A stretch of DNA of 64,000 nt, taken from JAFIFT01 sp020051095. GTDB taxonomy: Bacteria > Pseudomonadota > Gammaproteobacteria > Legionellales > Legionellaceae. Below, one piece after another: positions 26,971 through 35,926 of the stretch. The position numbers were made by a program, and so were the translations under genes. Numbering within the stretch: position 1 is the stretch's first letter; each line of letters starts with the position of its first letter. The stretch lies in the NCBI RefSeq assembly GCF_964199965.1, contig NZ_CAXMZT010000008.1, positions 1-64,000 on the forward strand, in the 5' to 3' direction. The notes beneath the pieces were generated by a model. That model ran no database searches. It saw only the letters and a list, made by a program, of their open reading frames with translations, and was not told the origin of the DNA.

Positions 26971-28425
26971 GTGCAATTCAGAACGATTTTGCGCATTTTA
27001 GGCATTTTATTGATGTTATTTAGCCTAACGATGTTAACGCCCCTAATCATTAATCTGTTTTATCATGAACACTTTTGGGGTCCCTTTATTTTGGCAGCAG
27101 GCTGTACTTTCCTGACAGGCTTTGTCTTATGGCTATCTTGCCGCCATGCCCATTATGCTTTAAAAAACCGGGATGGCTTTTTACTTGTTGCCCTCTTTTG
27201 GTCAGTATTATGTCTTTTTGCCGCTTTACCCTTTTTATTCGCCTTAAGTTCATCCACCCATGCCTTAACGGATGCATTTTTTGAATCCGTTTCTGGCTTT
27301 ACCACGACAGGTGCCAGCATTATCACCCATCTCGATGGATTACCCCACGCCATATTATTTTATCGACAACAATTACAGTTTTTGGGGGGCATGGGTATTA
27401 TTGTTTTAGCCGTTGCTATTTTACCCATGTTAGGCGTTGGGGGAATGCAGCTATACCGAGCTGAAACACCGGGGCCAATGAAAGACAGTAAATTAACGCC
27501 CCGCATTGCCCAAACTGCCAAAGCGCTGTGGTATACTTACCTAGTACTCACATTACTCTGTTTTCTCAGCTATTGGTGGGCCGGGATGGATTGGTTTGAT
27601 GCGTTAGGCGAAAGCTTTTCTACCGTTTCAACCGGTGGATTCTCCATGCATGATCAAAGCTTTGCCTACTATCAACAAGATAGCATCGAATTGGTCGCCT
27701 GCTTATTTATGTTTCTTGGGGGTACAAACTTCGCACTCCATTTCACTGCATTGAAAAAAGGACACTTAAACCACTACTGGCAAGATGAAGAATTTCGCGT
27801 TTATACATTCATCCTACTCGGTGGCAGCATCCTAGTCACCTTGCTATTGCTCATCTATGGTTTTTTCGATGAGCCCCATCCTGCTTTAATTAAAAGCTTA
27901 TTTAATGTCATTTCGTTAGCAACAACCACTGGATTTTTATCCTCATCCATCGATACTTGGCCCTCGTTGGTTCCTTACCTTATTACGTTTCTTGCAATCA
28001 TTGGTGGCTGTGCCGGTTCGACCAGTGGTGGCATTAAAGTCATGAGGGCACTTTTGTTAGGTAAGCAAAGCATGCGTGAAATGAAACGGCTCATCCATCC
28101 AAACGCAGTCATTAACATAAAATTTGGCCGCCACAGTTTAGCGGATCCGGTGTTACAGTCCATGTGGGGATTTATATCCGTTTTCATCGCTTTATTTATC
28201 CTAATCCTTTTAGTCCTCATTGGCTTAGGCAATGATTTAGTGACGTCCTTTGCCTGCACCACTGCCTCACTTGCCAACGCTGGGGCGGGAATAGGTGATA
28301 TTGCCTTAAATTTCGCTAACTTATCTTCTGCAAGTAAATGGGTATTGATGTTTGCCATGTTAGCAGGTAGGCTTGAGATCTTTTCAATTTTAGTGTTATT
28401 CATGCCCCAGTTTTGGCGAAAATGA
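26971..28425 (+). CDS. trkH: Trk-type potassium uptake protein
   Basis: This 484-residue membrane protein belongs to the TrkH/KtrB superfamily of K+ channels that work with a TrkA/KtrA regulatory subunit. Four selectivity-filter-like loops are visible: SGFTTTGAS, STVSTGGFS, SLATTTGFLSS and SLANAGAG, each after a pore helix, with many membrane segments around them. It starts with GTG at 26971, with GGAGG 10 bases upstream, three bases after zapE. The regulatory partner gene trkA is not in the window. Confidence 0.92.
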   Translation: MQFRTILRILGILLMLFSLTMLTPLIINLFYHEHFWGPFILAAGCTFLTGFVLWLSCRHAHYALKNRDGFLLVALFWSVLCLFAALPFLFALSSSTHALTDAFFESVSGFTTTGASIITHLDGLPHAILFYRQQLQFLGGMGIIVLAVAILPMLGVGGMQLYRAETPGPMKDSKLTPRIAQTAKALWYTYLVLTLLCFLSYWWAGMDWFDALGESFSTVSTGGFSMHDQSFAYYQQDSIELVACLFMFLGGTNFALHFTALKKGHLNHYWQDEEFRVYTFILLGGSILVTLLLLIYGFFDEPHPALIKSLFNVISLATTTGFLSSSIDTWPSLVPYLITFLAIIGGCAGSTSGGIKVMRALLLGKQSMREMKRLIHPNAVINIKFGRHSLADPVLQSMWGFISVFIALFILILLVLIGLGNDLVTSFACTTASLANAGAGIGDIALNFANLSSASKWVLMFAMLAGRLEIFSILVLFMPQFWRK

Positions 28426-28526
28426 AAAGTTTTGTAACAAGTATGTTAAAATAATTTGGAAATGTTGTTAACATAAAGACCTGCCTGTGTTAATATAACT
28501 CCGATTGTGTCTAAAAAGAGGATTTT

Positions 28527-30845
28527 ATGCATAAAATATCCGCACTTCCTGTGGGGCAACAACGCACATTCCGGATGCATGATGTAAAATTTGATGTTGT
28601 TTCATCAATTGTCGTATTCCTCGTCGCTATTCCCTTGTGTTTAGGGATTGCCTTAGCGTCCGGCGCGCCACTATTCTCAGGAATCATTTCTGGGATAATC
28701 GGGGGGATTGTCGTCGGAATAATCAGCGGCTCCCATGTCTCTGTGAGTGGTCCAGCGGCTGGGATGGCCGCCGTTGTTTTAACAGCCATTGCGCAACTGG
28801 GTGATTTCCAAACCTTTTTGCTCGCTGTCGTTTTTGCTGGATTTATCCAAGTATTGATTGGTATCCTCAGGGCCGGGTTTGTTGCTGAATACATACCCTC
28901 TAATGTGGTGCAAGGGTTACTGTGCGCAATTGGAATATTATTGATTATTAAACAACTTCCCTTGGCATTCTCTCATCCATTAGAAGTGGCTAGTTTGAAA
29001 AGTGTGTTAAAAGAGGCGGCTGATGGAATTTCCTTTACTTCCTTGCAACATATTGTTTCTCACTTATCATTTGGCGCCATTGTTATTTCAGTCGCATCGA
29101 TGTCAATTTTGCTCTTTTTTGATTTCACTAAAAATAAAATTTTGAAAGCGATTCCTTCGCCGATCATTGTGGTTTTGGCGGCTATTTTTTTAAATGGTTT
29201 TTTTGGTCAATATTTTGAATCATTAGTGCAAGATCAACTCCAACTCGTCAATATCCCTCAGTATAATGGCTATTCCGATTTAATCTCCCAATTACAATTT
29301 CCTAATTGGAGTGCATTGGGTAATGCAAAAATATATTTTTATGCCTTGGTGATTGCTATCGTCGCCTCCTTAGAAACCCTCCTTAATATCAAAGCAGGTG
29401 AAAAACTAGACCCAAGGAAACGACACTCCTCCAAAGACCGCGAACTGGTTGCCCAAGGCATTGGTAATATATCGGCAGGGCTAATTGGCGGACTGCCCAT
29501 TACATCGGTGATTGTTCGCACGTCGGTTAACATCGATTCGGGGGCGCATAGCAAATTATCCACGATCCTTCATGGTACTTTTTTACTAGCAGCGGTATTG
29601 TTGATTCCCCGTTGGTTGAATAAAATTCCGTTAGCAGCGCTTGCTGCTATCTTGATTCATACGGGTTATAAATTAAGTAAACCGGCTATTTATAAAGCCA
29701 TCTATCAACAAGGGTTAGACCGATTTATTCCTTTCATTGCAACCATTGTCGGCATCATTATCTTTAATTTGCTCGCGGGCATTATTATCGGGCTAGCGAT
29801 TAGCTTTTTCTACATTTTGAAATCCAGCAGCCAGGCGCGGTTAAATATTATTAAAGAAACCTACCCAACCGGCATTATTTATCGACTCATGTTGCCACAA
29901 CAAGTTACCTTCTTAAATAAAGCATCATTCTATGCAGAGCTTGACACCTTACCTTCAAACTCCCAACTCATCATTGATGCCCGCTATACGCAATACATGG
30001 ATAAAGAAATCATTGAATTATTAACTGATTTCCAAGCAAATGAAGCAAAAGAAAAGAATATTGCAATTAACCTGACTGGCTTTAAAGAAGTGTATGACGT
30101 TCAGGATCAAATTAACTTTATCGACGTCACAACCTATGATGTTCAAGCCAATTTAACCCCTGCCCAAGTGCTTAAAGTACTTAAGGAAGGAAATTATCGC
30201 TTCATCAACGACATCCGCATTCACCGAAATCCCAAAATGGAAGTGACTCACACGTCTAAGACACAGCATCCCATCGCCGTTATTCTTGGATGCATTGACT
30301 CCCGAGTGCCTGTGGAAACAATTTTCGATATGACCTTCGGTGATTTATTTTGTGTACGCGTTGCCGGAAATGTCATCAGTAGTGATGTGTTAGCCAGTAT
30401 CGAATTTGCCTGTGGCGTGGCCGGGGCAAAGCTCGTGGTTGTGTTAGGTCATACCCGCTGCGGGGCTATTATGTCGGCTTGCGATAATGTAAAAACTGGC
30501 CATATCACCCAATTACTGGAAAAGATAAAGCCTTCTGTGAAAGCAGCTACGTCGATGGATGAAAGTCGTGATAGCAGTAATGATTCTTTTGTTCAGCAAG
30601 TCACTGAATTAAATATTGCCAATACCTTATGGCAAATTTACAGCCAAAGTGATATATTGAAGGACAAAATTAATCAGGATGAAATTGCTATTGTTGGCGC
30701 AAACTATGATGTGCGAACTGGTAAAGTCAGCTTTAAAGATTATTCACCGGAAGTTGAAGTGCTATTAAAGAAGGATACTGACCAACAACTACAAAAAAAA
30801 TTACAGGAAATTGTCCAACCAAATGCACTTTTATCAGGTAATTAA
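28527..30845 (+). CDS. SulP anion transporter fused to beta-carbonic anhydrase
   Basis: The 772-residue product joins two enzymes. Residues about 1-430 are a SulP/SLC26 transporter with membrane segments and the SGPAAGMAAVV signature; a degenerate STAS-like segment follows at about 440-530. Residues about 540-760 are a beta-class carbonic anhydrase with zinc ligands and the Asp-Arg dyad in GCIDSRVP and GHTRCGA. Such fusions are thought to move bicarbonate and interconvert it with CO2 on the cytoplasmic side. The ATG has an AGAGGA site and an AT-rich promoter region upstream. It is probably a single-gene unit. Confidence 0.9.
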   Translation: MHKISALPVGQQRTFRMHDVKFDVVSSIVVFLVAIPLCLGIALASGAPLFSGIISGIIGGIVVGIISGSHVSVSGPAAGMAAVVLTAIAQLGDFQTFLLAVVFAGFIQVLIGILRAGFVAEYIPSNVVQGLLCAIGILLIIKQLPLAFSHPLEVASLKSVLKEAADGISFTSLQHIVSHLSFGAIVISVASMSILLFFDFTKNKILKAIPSPIIVVLAAIFLNGFFGQYFESLVQDQLQLVNIPQYNGYSDLISQLQFPNWSALGNAKIYFYALVIAIVASLETLLNIKAGEKLDPRKRHSSKDRELVAQGIGNISAGLIGGLPITSVIVRTSVNIDSGAHSKLSTILHGTFLLAAVLLIPRWLNKIPLAALAAILIHTGYKLSKPAIYKAIYQQGLDRFIPFIATIVGIIIFNLLAGIIIGLAISFFYILKSSSQARLNIIKETYPTGIIYRLMLPQQVTFLNKASFYAELDTLPSNSQLIIDARYTQYMDKEIIELLTDFQANEAKEKNIAINLTGFKEVYDVQDQINFIDVTTYDVQANLTPAQVLKVLKEGNYRFINDIRIHRNPKMEVTHTSKTQHPIAVILGCIDSRVPVETIFDMTFGDLFCVRVAGNVISSDVLASIEFACGVAGAKLVVVLGHTRCGAIMSACDNVKTGHITQLLEKIKPSVKAATSMDESRDSSNDSFVQQVTELNIANTLWQIYSQSDILKDKINQDEIAIVGANYDVRTGKVSFKDYSPEVEVLLKKDTDQQLQKKLQEIVQPNALLSGN

Positions 30846-30916
30846 TTAATCCCAAGCCGGACATGTTAAAACAAGCAAATCAGGACTGCGTAAAAAGCCC
30901 CTATTAAGGCGAATTT

Positions 30917-32209
30917 ATGTCGACAGTATCCATGCAAATGCAATTGCACTATGCACAATTTCCTAAACCGGTTGATCAAAACGATGGTCATACTTGGATA
31001 TTTGATCGACAGCTTAGCAAACAAAACCCTGATTTCGTTTTATCCGTGTTGAAAAACATACGGTGCGTTAAACTCGAATATGACGTATTACAATCACAAT
31101 TGGCTGAGCTCATTCAATCGCAACTGGATATACCGCGTCATCAAAATAAATTAATCACCGCACTTATCTTAGCAGAAACCCTTGAATACTGTTCTTACCA
31201 TTACCTTGTCGATCAACTAGAGGCCGCCTACTACCAACAGCAAATTCTAAACTTAAGGAAACTGTTAGCTTCCCTAGGGTATACCTTTCCAAAAAACAAC
31301 TTAGCGATCCCCGGCTTGAAGCCCGAGGGGAGCCTATCCCAAACCATTTCCCGGCAGACAAATTTTTATAATATGCTTCGCCAAATTACTCAACGCTCCC
31401 GCCGGTTCGTTCTTGAAGTTAACCGCCTAATGGCGACCCTTCGGGCGAGTTCAGTTATTGACTCCATCGATAATGCCACCTCTCCCATACTCAACTATCT
31501 CTTTTTTTTACTATTCATTCCTAGGACTATCAGCAATCTTTGCATAATTGGCAAACATGTATTTCCAGGAGCTTGGATGCAAGAGCCTGAGAAACAATTG
31601 CACTGGCGGGATCGCTTAAGCCTGCAATTAAATCAACGAGGCTTCCAATTAGCTGATGATTTAGTATGGTGTGTCGTCAACTTCAGTATCTGCTTTGTTC
31701 TCATTGGCCCCCTATCTCATTGGGCAATGCCGATGATGATGGGACAGCAAATTTGTGAAGTTATTTCGCGTGTGGCCAAATTGATAGTAACTGTTAAACC
31801 GTTACTCGCTTTAAAAAACCACTATCTTGCTTTGCTAAAAAATGATGCGCTTGATGCGGATGACAAGCTTGAAATTGAAGGCTATCTAACTCAACTCGAT
31901 GCTCGCATCCATTTTGAAATCAAAAACCTTGCGTTAAATGTGCTTAACTCAACCACAATTTTAATTTTAGGGTTATTAACCATTTCAGTGTTCTTTAGTG
32001 CAGTGCCAATCATACCGGCTGTCGCGGCATTGCTGATGGTTGCTGCAACCGGCGTTTTTTATTATCTCAATCGAACAATGAACAAACAGCATCCAAACAA
32101 GCCTCAAGCTTTGGTGGATAAAGCAAGTCAGTTAGGTCTATTTGCTGTTGATGACAGGCAAATACAAGCCGCTCCCTCACCGCAACAAACACCCCAGTTT
32201 TCAGCTTAA
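30917..32209 (+). CDS. multi-spanning membrane protein of unknown function
   Basis: I do not recognise this 430-residue protein. The first ~190 residues are helical and soluble. Hydrophobic segments follow at about residues 195-215, 255-285 and 340-385, separated by a charged region with ALDADDKLEIEGYLTQ. The C-terminus is Pro/Gln-rich. There is no signal peptide. Helical cytosolic domains with late hydrophobic hairpins are common among effector candidates of Legionellales, and the genes at 45968 and 50737 show similar builds, but no effector signal is provable here. It lies alone after the SulP gene. Confidence 0.7.
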   Translation: MSTVSMQMQLHYAQFPKPVDQNDGHTWIFDRQLSKQNPDFVLSVLKNIRCVKLEYDVLQSQLAELIQSQLDIPRHQNKLITALILAETLEYCSYHYLVDQLEAAYYQQQILNLRKLLASLGYTFPKNNLAIPGLKPEGSLSQTISRQTNFYNMLRQITQRSRRFVLEVNRLMATLRASSVIDSIDNATSPILNYLFFLLFIPRTISNLCIIGKHVFPGAWMQEPEKQLHWRDRLSLQLNQRGFQLADDLVWCVVNFSICFVLIGPLSHWAMPMMMGQQICEVISRVAKLIVTVKPLLALKNHYLALLKNDALDADDKLEIEGYLTQLDARIHFEIKNLALNVLNSTTILILGLLTISVFFSAVPIIPAVAALLMVAATGVFYYLNRTMNKQHPNKPQALVDKASQLGLFAVDDRQIQAAPSPQQTPQFSA

Positions 32210-32311
32210 CGAACGAAGTGATTGGGCCTTTTCGTAAGTCTTAATTAGGTGAAAAGTAAGCCGCGATTGCCTATACTATAGTTATTGAAAGTATCGATAG
32301 GGACGACTAAC

Positions 32312-33376
32312 ATGCCTCCAGAATTAACTCAAATGACTTATGCGCAAAAATATAACCAATATTTTGATCCCGACTCGACTTATCAAAAAATGGATTCCAT
32401 GGTTAAAACCAATGGTCGAGACCATTATAAAAAAATCATTGACCCTGATTCGAAAGAGCCGATGGAACCAGCCAAGGTGGCAGCGATTATCCAACGGGCT
32501 GAATTGGGGAATAAACGGCTCGATGTATTGGTCAGTAAACTTGACTCAATGCCCATCGATCAAGGCCTTAGCAACAAAGACTGCCAAACATTAAAGCGCA
32601 TTTTAACTGATGTCAAAAGTTCCCGGCCCAATGACCAGGAAAAACAAGCCATTGATGAGATTGTGCAAACCATCGATAGTCAGGGGCAAGATGGCTTGAC
32701 GGCAGAACAAACGCATCAAGTTTTAGCAAAAATGGATGACATACGCCATGACCGCAGTTTTTTTGACCCTGAACAAGTCAAATCAATTTCTCAATTCATC
32801 AGCAACAAAGTCACTGAACTCAAAGCAGCAGGCGGCGATACATCCAATCTTGAACAACAACAAAAAATTATGGATGAAATTGACAAACTCAATCGTGTCG
32901 GCCAAGAAGTTAAACAATCGCAATCATCGGGTATGTCTGAAGTCGAAGCCAAGAAAGTTGTCGAGGAACTCAAAGGCTTTAATATCGATGACCAAGACGA
33001 TAAGAAAGATAAAAAGCAAGACCAAAAAGACGATAGAAAAGAAGACGAAAAATCAGAAAGCAAGCAGGAAACAGAAAGCGAAGGTTCAGACAATTTAGAA
33101 TCCATGGGAGAAGAAGGGGCTGAAAATGCACTGGAAGATGGCGTCGAAGATGGTCTTGGCGATGCCGTTGTTGACGGGGTGGGTGAAGTTGCCGCTGATG
33201 CAGCGCCTGAAGTGACTAGCGCCGTGGTTGAGGGAGCAGGTGGTTTGGTTGGGGCTGAAGGAGCCGCTTTGCCGGAAGAGTTAGCGGGTGCCGCAGGGTT
33301 AGAGATTGCGGCACTCCCGGAAGAAGCCGTGGCCGCCGAAGCAGTTGTTGGTGCTGTGGGCGCGGCGGCAATTTGA
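32312..33376 (+). CDS. YcaO-coupled protein with Ala/Gly/Glu-rich C-terminus
   Basis: This 354-residue product is unrecognised. Residues 1-220 are helical and soluble. A highly charged stretch (DDKKDKKQDQKDDRKEDEK and similar) spans about 225-270. The last ~85 residues are almost only Ala, Gly, Val, Glu and Leu, with the phrase AALPEE at 318-323 and again at 333-338. The stop overlaps the YcaO start by one base (TGATG), implying translational coupling. The ATG at 32312 follows GGACGA; a TTG at 32285 is a worse start. It could be a modification substrate or scaffold for the YcaO enzyme, but that is speculation. Confidence 0.75.
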   Translation: MPPELTQMTYAQKYNQYFDPDSTYQKMDSMVKTNGRDHYKKIIDPDSKEPMEPAKVAAIIQRAELGNKRLDVLVSKLDSMPIDQGLSNKDCQTLKRILTDVKSSRPNDQEKQAIDEIVQTIDSQGQDGLTAEQTHQVLAKMDDIRHDRSFFDPEQVKSISQFISNKVTELKAAGGDTSNLEQQQKIMDEIDKLNRVGQEVKQSQSSGMSEVEAKKVVEELKGFNIDDQDDKKDKKQDQKDDRKEDEKSESKQETESEGSDNLESMGEEGAENALEDGVEDGLGDAVVDGVGEVAADAAPEVTSAVVEGAGGLVGAEGAALPEELAGAAGLEIAALPEEAVAAEAVVGAVGAAAI

Positions 33377-34506
33377 TGTTTGATCTCATTGGAACCTACC
33401 GTTCTGCAAAACCGTTGCAGACTCTCGCAATCATTGAACCGCTTGCATCCCACTATGATATTACTCGTATCGCACACATCACAGGCCTTGATACCCTTGG
33501 CATTCCGACTTATGTTGCTTATCGGCCTAATAGCCGCTCTTTATCATGCAGTCAAGGCAAAGGGGTCAGTCACGCGCTGGCAAAAGTATCCGCCATCATG
33601 GAAGCCATCGAATTTCATTGCATCGAACACCTTCCTCCCGCCGATCTACATGGATCCTTTCAAGTTTTGAGTAAAACCTATCCGTTATACCCTTTAGATA
33701 CGATTAGCAAAACATTAATCAAAGTGGATTTATTAGAAACCTCTATCGACTGGCTAAAAGGCTATGATCTCATCAATCAGCAACCCATCTATTTCCCGCG
33801 CGATATGATTGGTCTGGATAAAAGCCAAAATAACCTGACGTCATTAGCGCTATGGCCAAGTTCGAATGGGCTTGCTTCGGGAAACACATACGAAGAAGCG
33901 TTGTGTCATGCACTTTTTGAGTTAATAGAACGCGATATGTTTGAAACAACCTCCGATCGCATCGTTGATTTAGAAAAATTAACCGACCCAACCTGCCAAC
34001 AAATGGTGAACACCATTCAAGAACAGGCAAAACTTGTTGTGACCGATGTCACCAATCAGCGACTCTCCATGCCGATTTATAAGGCAGTGATCACGGATAA
34101 AGCCAATGCGAATCGATTGTCACTTGGTATCGTGGGACATGGTTGTCACTTATCCGCCCAGGTGGCATTTCTACGGGCAATCACCGAAGCGGCCCAGGCA
34201 CGATTGACATACATCTCCGGCGCAAGAGATGATATCCCCATCCATCTCTTTAGCCCCCAGTTATTATATCGCATGACGCCGAAAGTGGCGCCTAATTGCC
34301 TGTTACAAGAAATCAATACCATGCCCAACACCATGACAGAAATGCTCAATTTAATATTAGATAGATTGGTCACCAATGGCCATGGTCAGGTCATTGTCTA
34401 CCGACTAACCCCGGATGATTGTCCATTTGCCGTGGTGAGGGCCCTGATTCCTACGTTATCATTAGATGAAGCCAGTCATTTTATCCACACAAGTGAGGTC
34501 GTATGA
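33376..34506 (+). CDS. YcaO-domain protein (TfuA-associated)
   Basis: YcaO enzymes use ATP to activate a peptide amide, giving azolines, amidines or (with TfuA) thioamides. The 376-residue product has the typical ATP/Mg segments: GKGVSHALAKVSAIMEAIE (61-79), SGNTYEEALCHALFELIERD (169-188) and the EAAQARLTYISGARDD motif (271-286). A TfuA gene follows, overlapping by four bases; this pairing is known from thioamide RiPP clusters and McrA thioamidation. The C-terminus ends in VVRALIPTLSLDEASHF without a long Pro-rich tail. Both starts (TTG at 33373, ATG at 33376) lie on the upstream stop codon. Confidence 0.92.
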   Translation: MFDLIGTYRSAKPLQTLAIIEPLASHYDITRIAHITGLDTLGIPTYVAYRPNSRSLSCSQGKGVSHALAKVSAIMEAIEFHCIEHLPPADLHGSFQVLSKTYPLYPLDTISKTLIKVDLLETSIDWLKGYDLINQQPIYFPRDMIGLDKSQNNLTSLALWPSSNGLASGNTYEEALCHALFELIERDMFETTSDRIVDLEKLTDPTCQQMVNTIQEQAKLVVTDVTNQRLSMPIYKAVITDKANANRLSLGIVGHGCHLSAQVAFLRAITEAAQARLTYISGARDDIPIHLFSPQLLYRMTPKVAPNCLLQEINTMPNTMTEMLNLILDRLVTNGHGQVIVYRLTPDDCPFAVVRALIPTLSLDEASHFIHTSEVV

Positions 34507-35888
34507 CAAATCAATTAACGATTGTCTATTCAGGCCCAACGATTAATCAAACCCAAGTAAAATCGCTTTTACCGGACGCCTATTGGCATGATCCCATTCA
34601 ATGTGGCGATGTCATAAAGGCCATGCGCATCGGCGCAAAGCGATTGATAATTATTGACGGCTTTTTTGAGCACAAAGCATCCGTCTGGCATAAAGAAATT
34701 TTATTGGCGATGCAACATGGGATAGAAGTCATTGGCGCCTCAAGTATTGGCGTCCTTCGTGCTTGTGAACTTCATTCATATGGCATGATTGGCATTGGTG
34801 AAATCTTTCATTGGTATCAACAAGGGTTGATAGACAGTGACGATGAAGTCACCGTGGTACACTACCCTGCCGAAGCAGATTATCTACCAGCCAGTGACGC
34901 GCTAGTCAATATACGCAAAACCCTGCAATATGGGTTGGAATCACAAATCCTTACACAAAACGATCATGACCAATTACTGACAAAAGCCAAGCAAACGTTT
35001 TATCGACAACGCAATTGGCATCAATTACTTGAAAATAGTCAGCTACCTGATATGACCGTGCTTTGGCTTAAAAAAAATTACCAGGACATCAAGCAGGCTG
35101 ATGCGATAGCAGCACTTCACTATGCCGCTTCCCATCCTGCCATGGCCCCAAAGCCATTTGAGTTGTGTCATAACCAATACTTGAATAAACAAATTCATGT
35201 CATGAATACTCAGCCATTTAGTCAAGCATTTGATTGGCTTCCCGTTGAGGAAAAACGAACCATTGCTTGGTTTGACCAGGGTCATGAGGCAAAAGAATTG
35301 GTGACGCATCTGGCGAAATTGTGCGATATGACAACGATGTTATTTAATCCAATCGATAATATCGAAAATATTGATCTGACCCATTTTGGGCATTTTCTCA
35401 AAGAAAGTACAGATCCCGATTTTCATCAGCTGATTGAATTTATTAACCTACAAATTGCCAATGGCGCATTAGATCTTAAGATTGTTGAAAAATTTTATCC
35501 TTACTTACGATTGTTGTTTTTTAATCCCCGAAAAAAAACAAGCGAACACACCCAATCGGCACTGGTCCTATTTTCGGTTCTATGGGTAATTTTAAATCAA
35601 CATGCCGATGCGGCTGGAATTTATTGTGAGGACGAGAAGATTAAAGAATATACCAATGATCTTTTACAGAAAATAGGACAACCATCGCTTGGAAGTTTAA
35701 ATGCGTTTATCTATCAATATCAGTATGAGAAAAAGCTATTTATAAAACTATGTTATGAGGGGGCTCGCTTTCGCTATTTATTTAATTATTTTATCGGTCA
35801 GGGATTAGCAAAACGAAAAGTATTTAAGCCAAAAAATTGGTTATGGACTGTTATTGAGGTGTTTCTGCATAAAAAGCAGGAATTTTGA
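34503..35888 (+). CDS. TfuA-like protein with long C-terminal extension
   Basis: Residues about 1-200 match the TfuA family: TIVYSGPTI, PIQCGDVIKAMRIGAKRLIIIDG, KEILLAMQHGIEVIGASSIGVLRA and GMIGIGEIFHWYQQGLIDSDDEVTVVH. TfuA proteins partner YcaO and are thought to supply or deliver sulfide in thioamidation. This one is 461 residues, about twice the core family size; the C-terminal ~250 residues are helical and of no known domain. The start overlaps YcaO by four bases. An acyltransferase gene follows 38 bases downstream. Confidence 0.9.
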   Translation: MTNQLTIVYSGPTINQTQVKSLLPDAYWHDPIQCGDVIKAMRIGAKRLIIIDGFFEHKASVWHKEILLAMQHGIEVIGASSIGVLRACELHSYGMIGIGEIFHWYQQGLIDSDDEVTVVHYPAEADYLPASDALVNIRKTLQYGLESQILTQNDHDQLLTKAKQTFYRQRNWHQLLENSQLPDMTVLWLKKNYQDIKQADAIAALHYAASHPAMAPKPFELCHNQYLNKQIHVMNTQPFSQAFDWLPVEEKRTIAWFDQGHEAKELVTHLAKLCDMTTMLFNPIDNIENIDLTHFGHFLKESTDPDFHQLIEFINLQIANGALDLKIVEKFYPYLRLLFFNPRKKTSEHTQSALVLFSVLWVILNQHADAAGIYCEDEKIKEYTNDLLQKIGQPSLGSLNAFIYQYQYEKKLFIKLCYEGARFRYLFNYFIGQGLAKRKVFKPKNWLWTVIEVFLHKKQEF

Positions 35889-35926
35889 AGGGATTTGGGG
35901 GCTTTCCCCAACGATTGGAGACAGTG

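Noticed and set aside
32791..33477. Minus-strand frame of 228 codons rich in Ser and Ala
   Set aside because: It is the antisense of the Glu/Ala-rich end of the 32312 gene; the composition bias keeps the frame open by chance.
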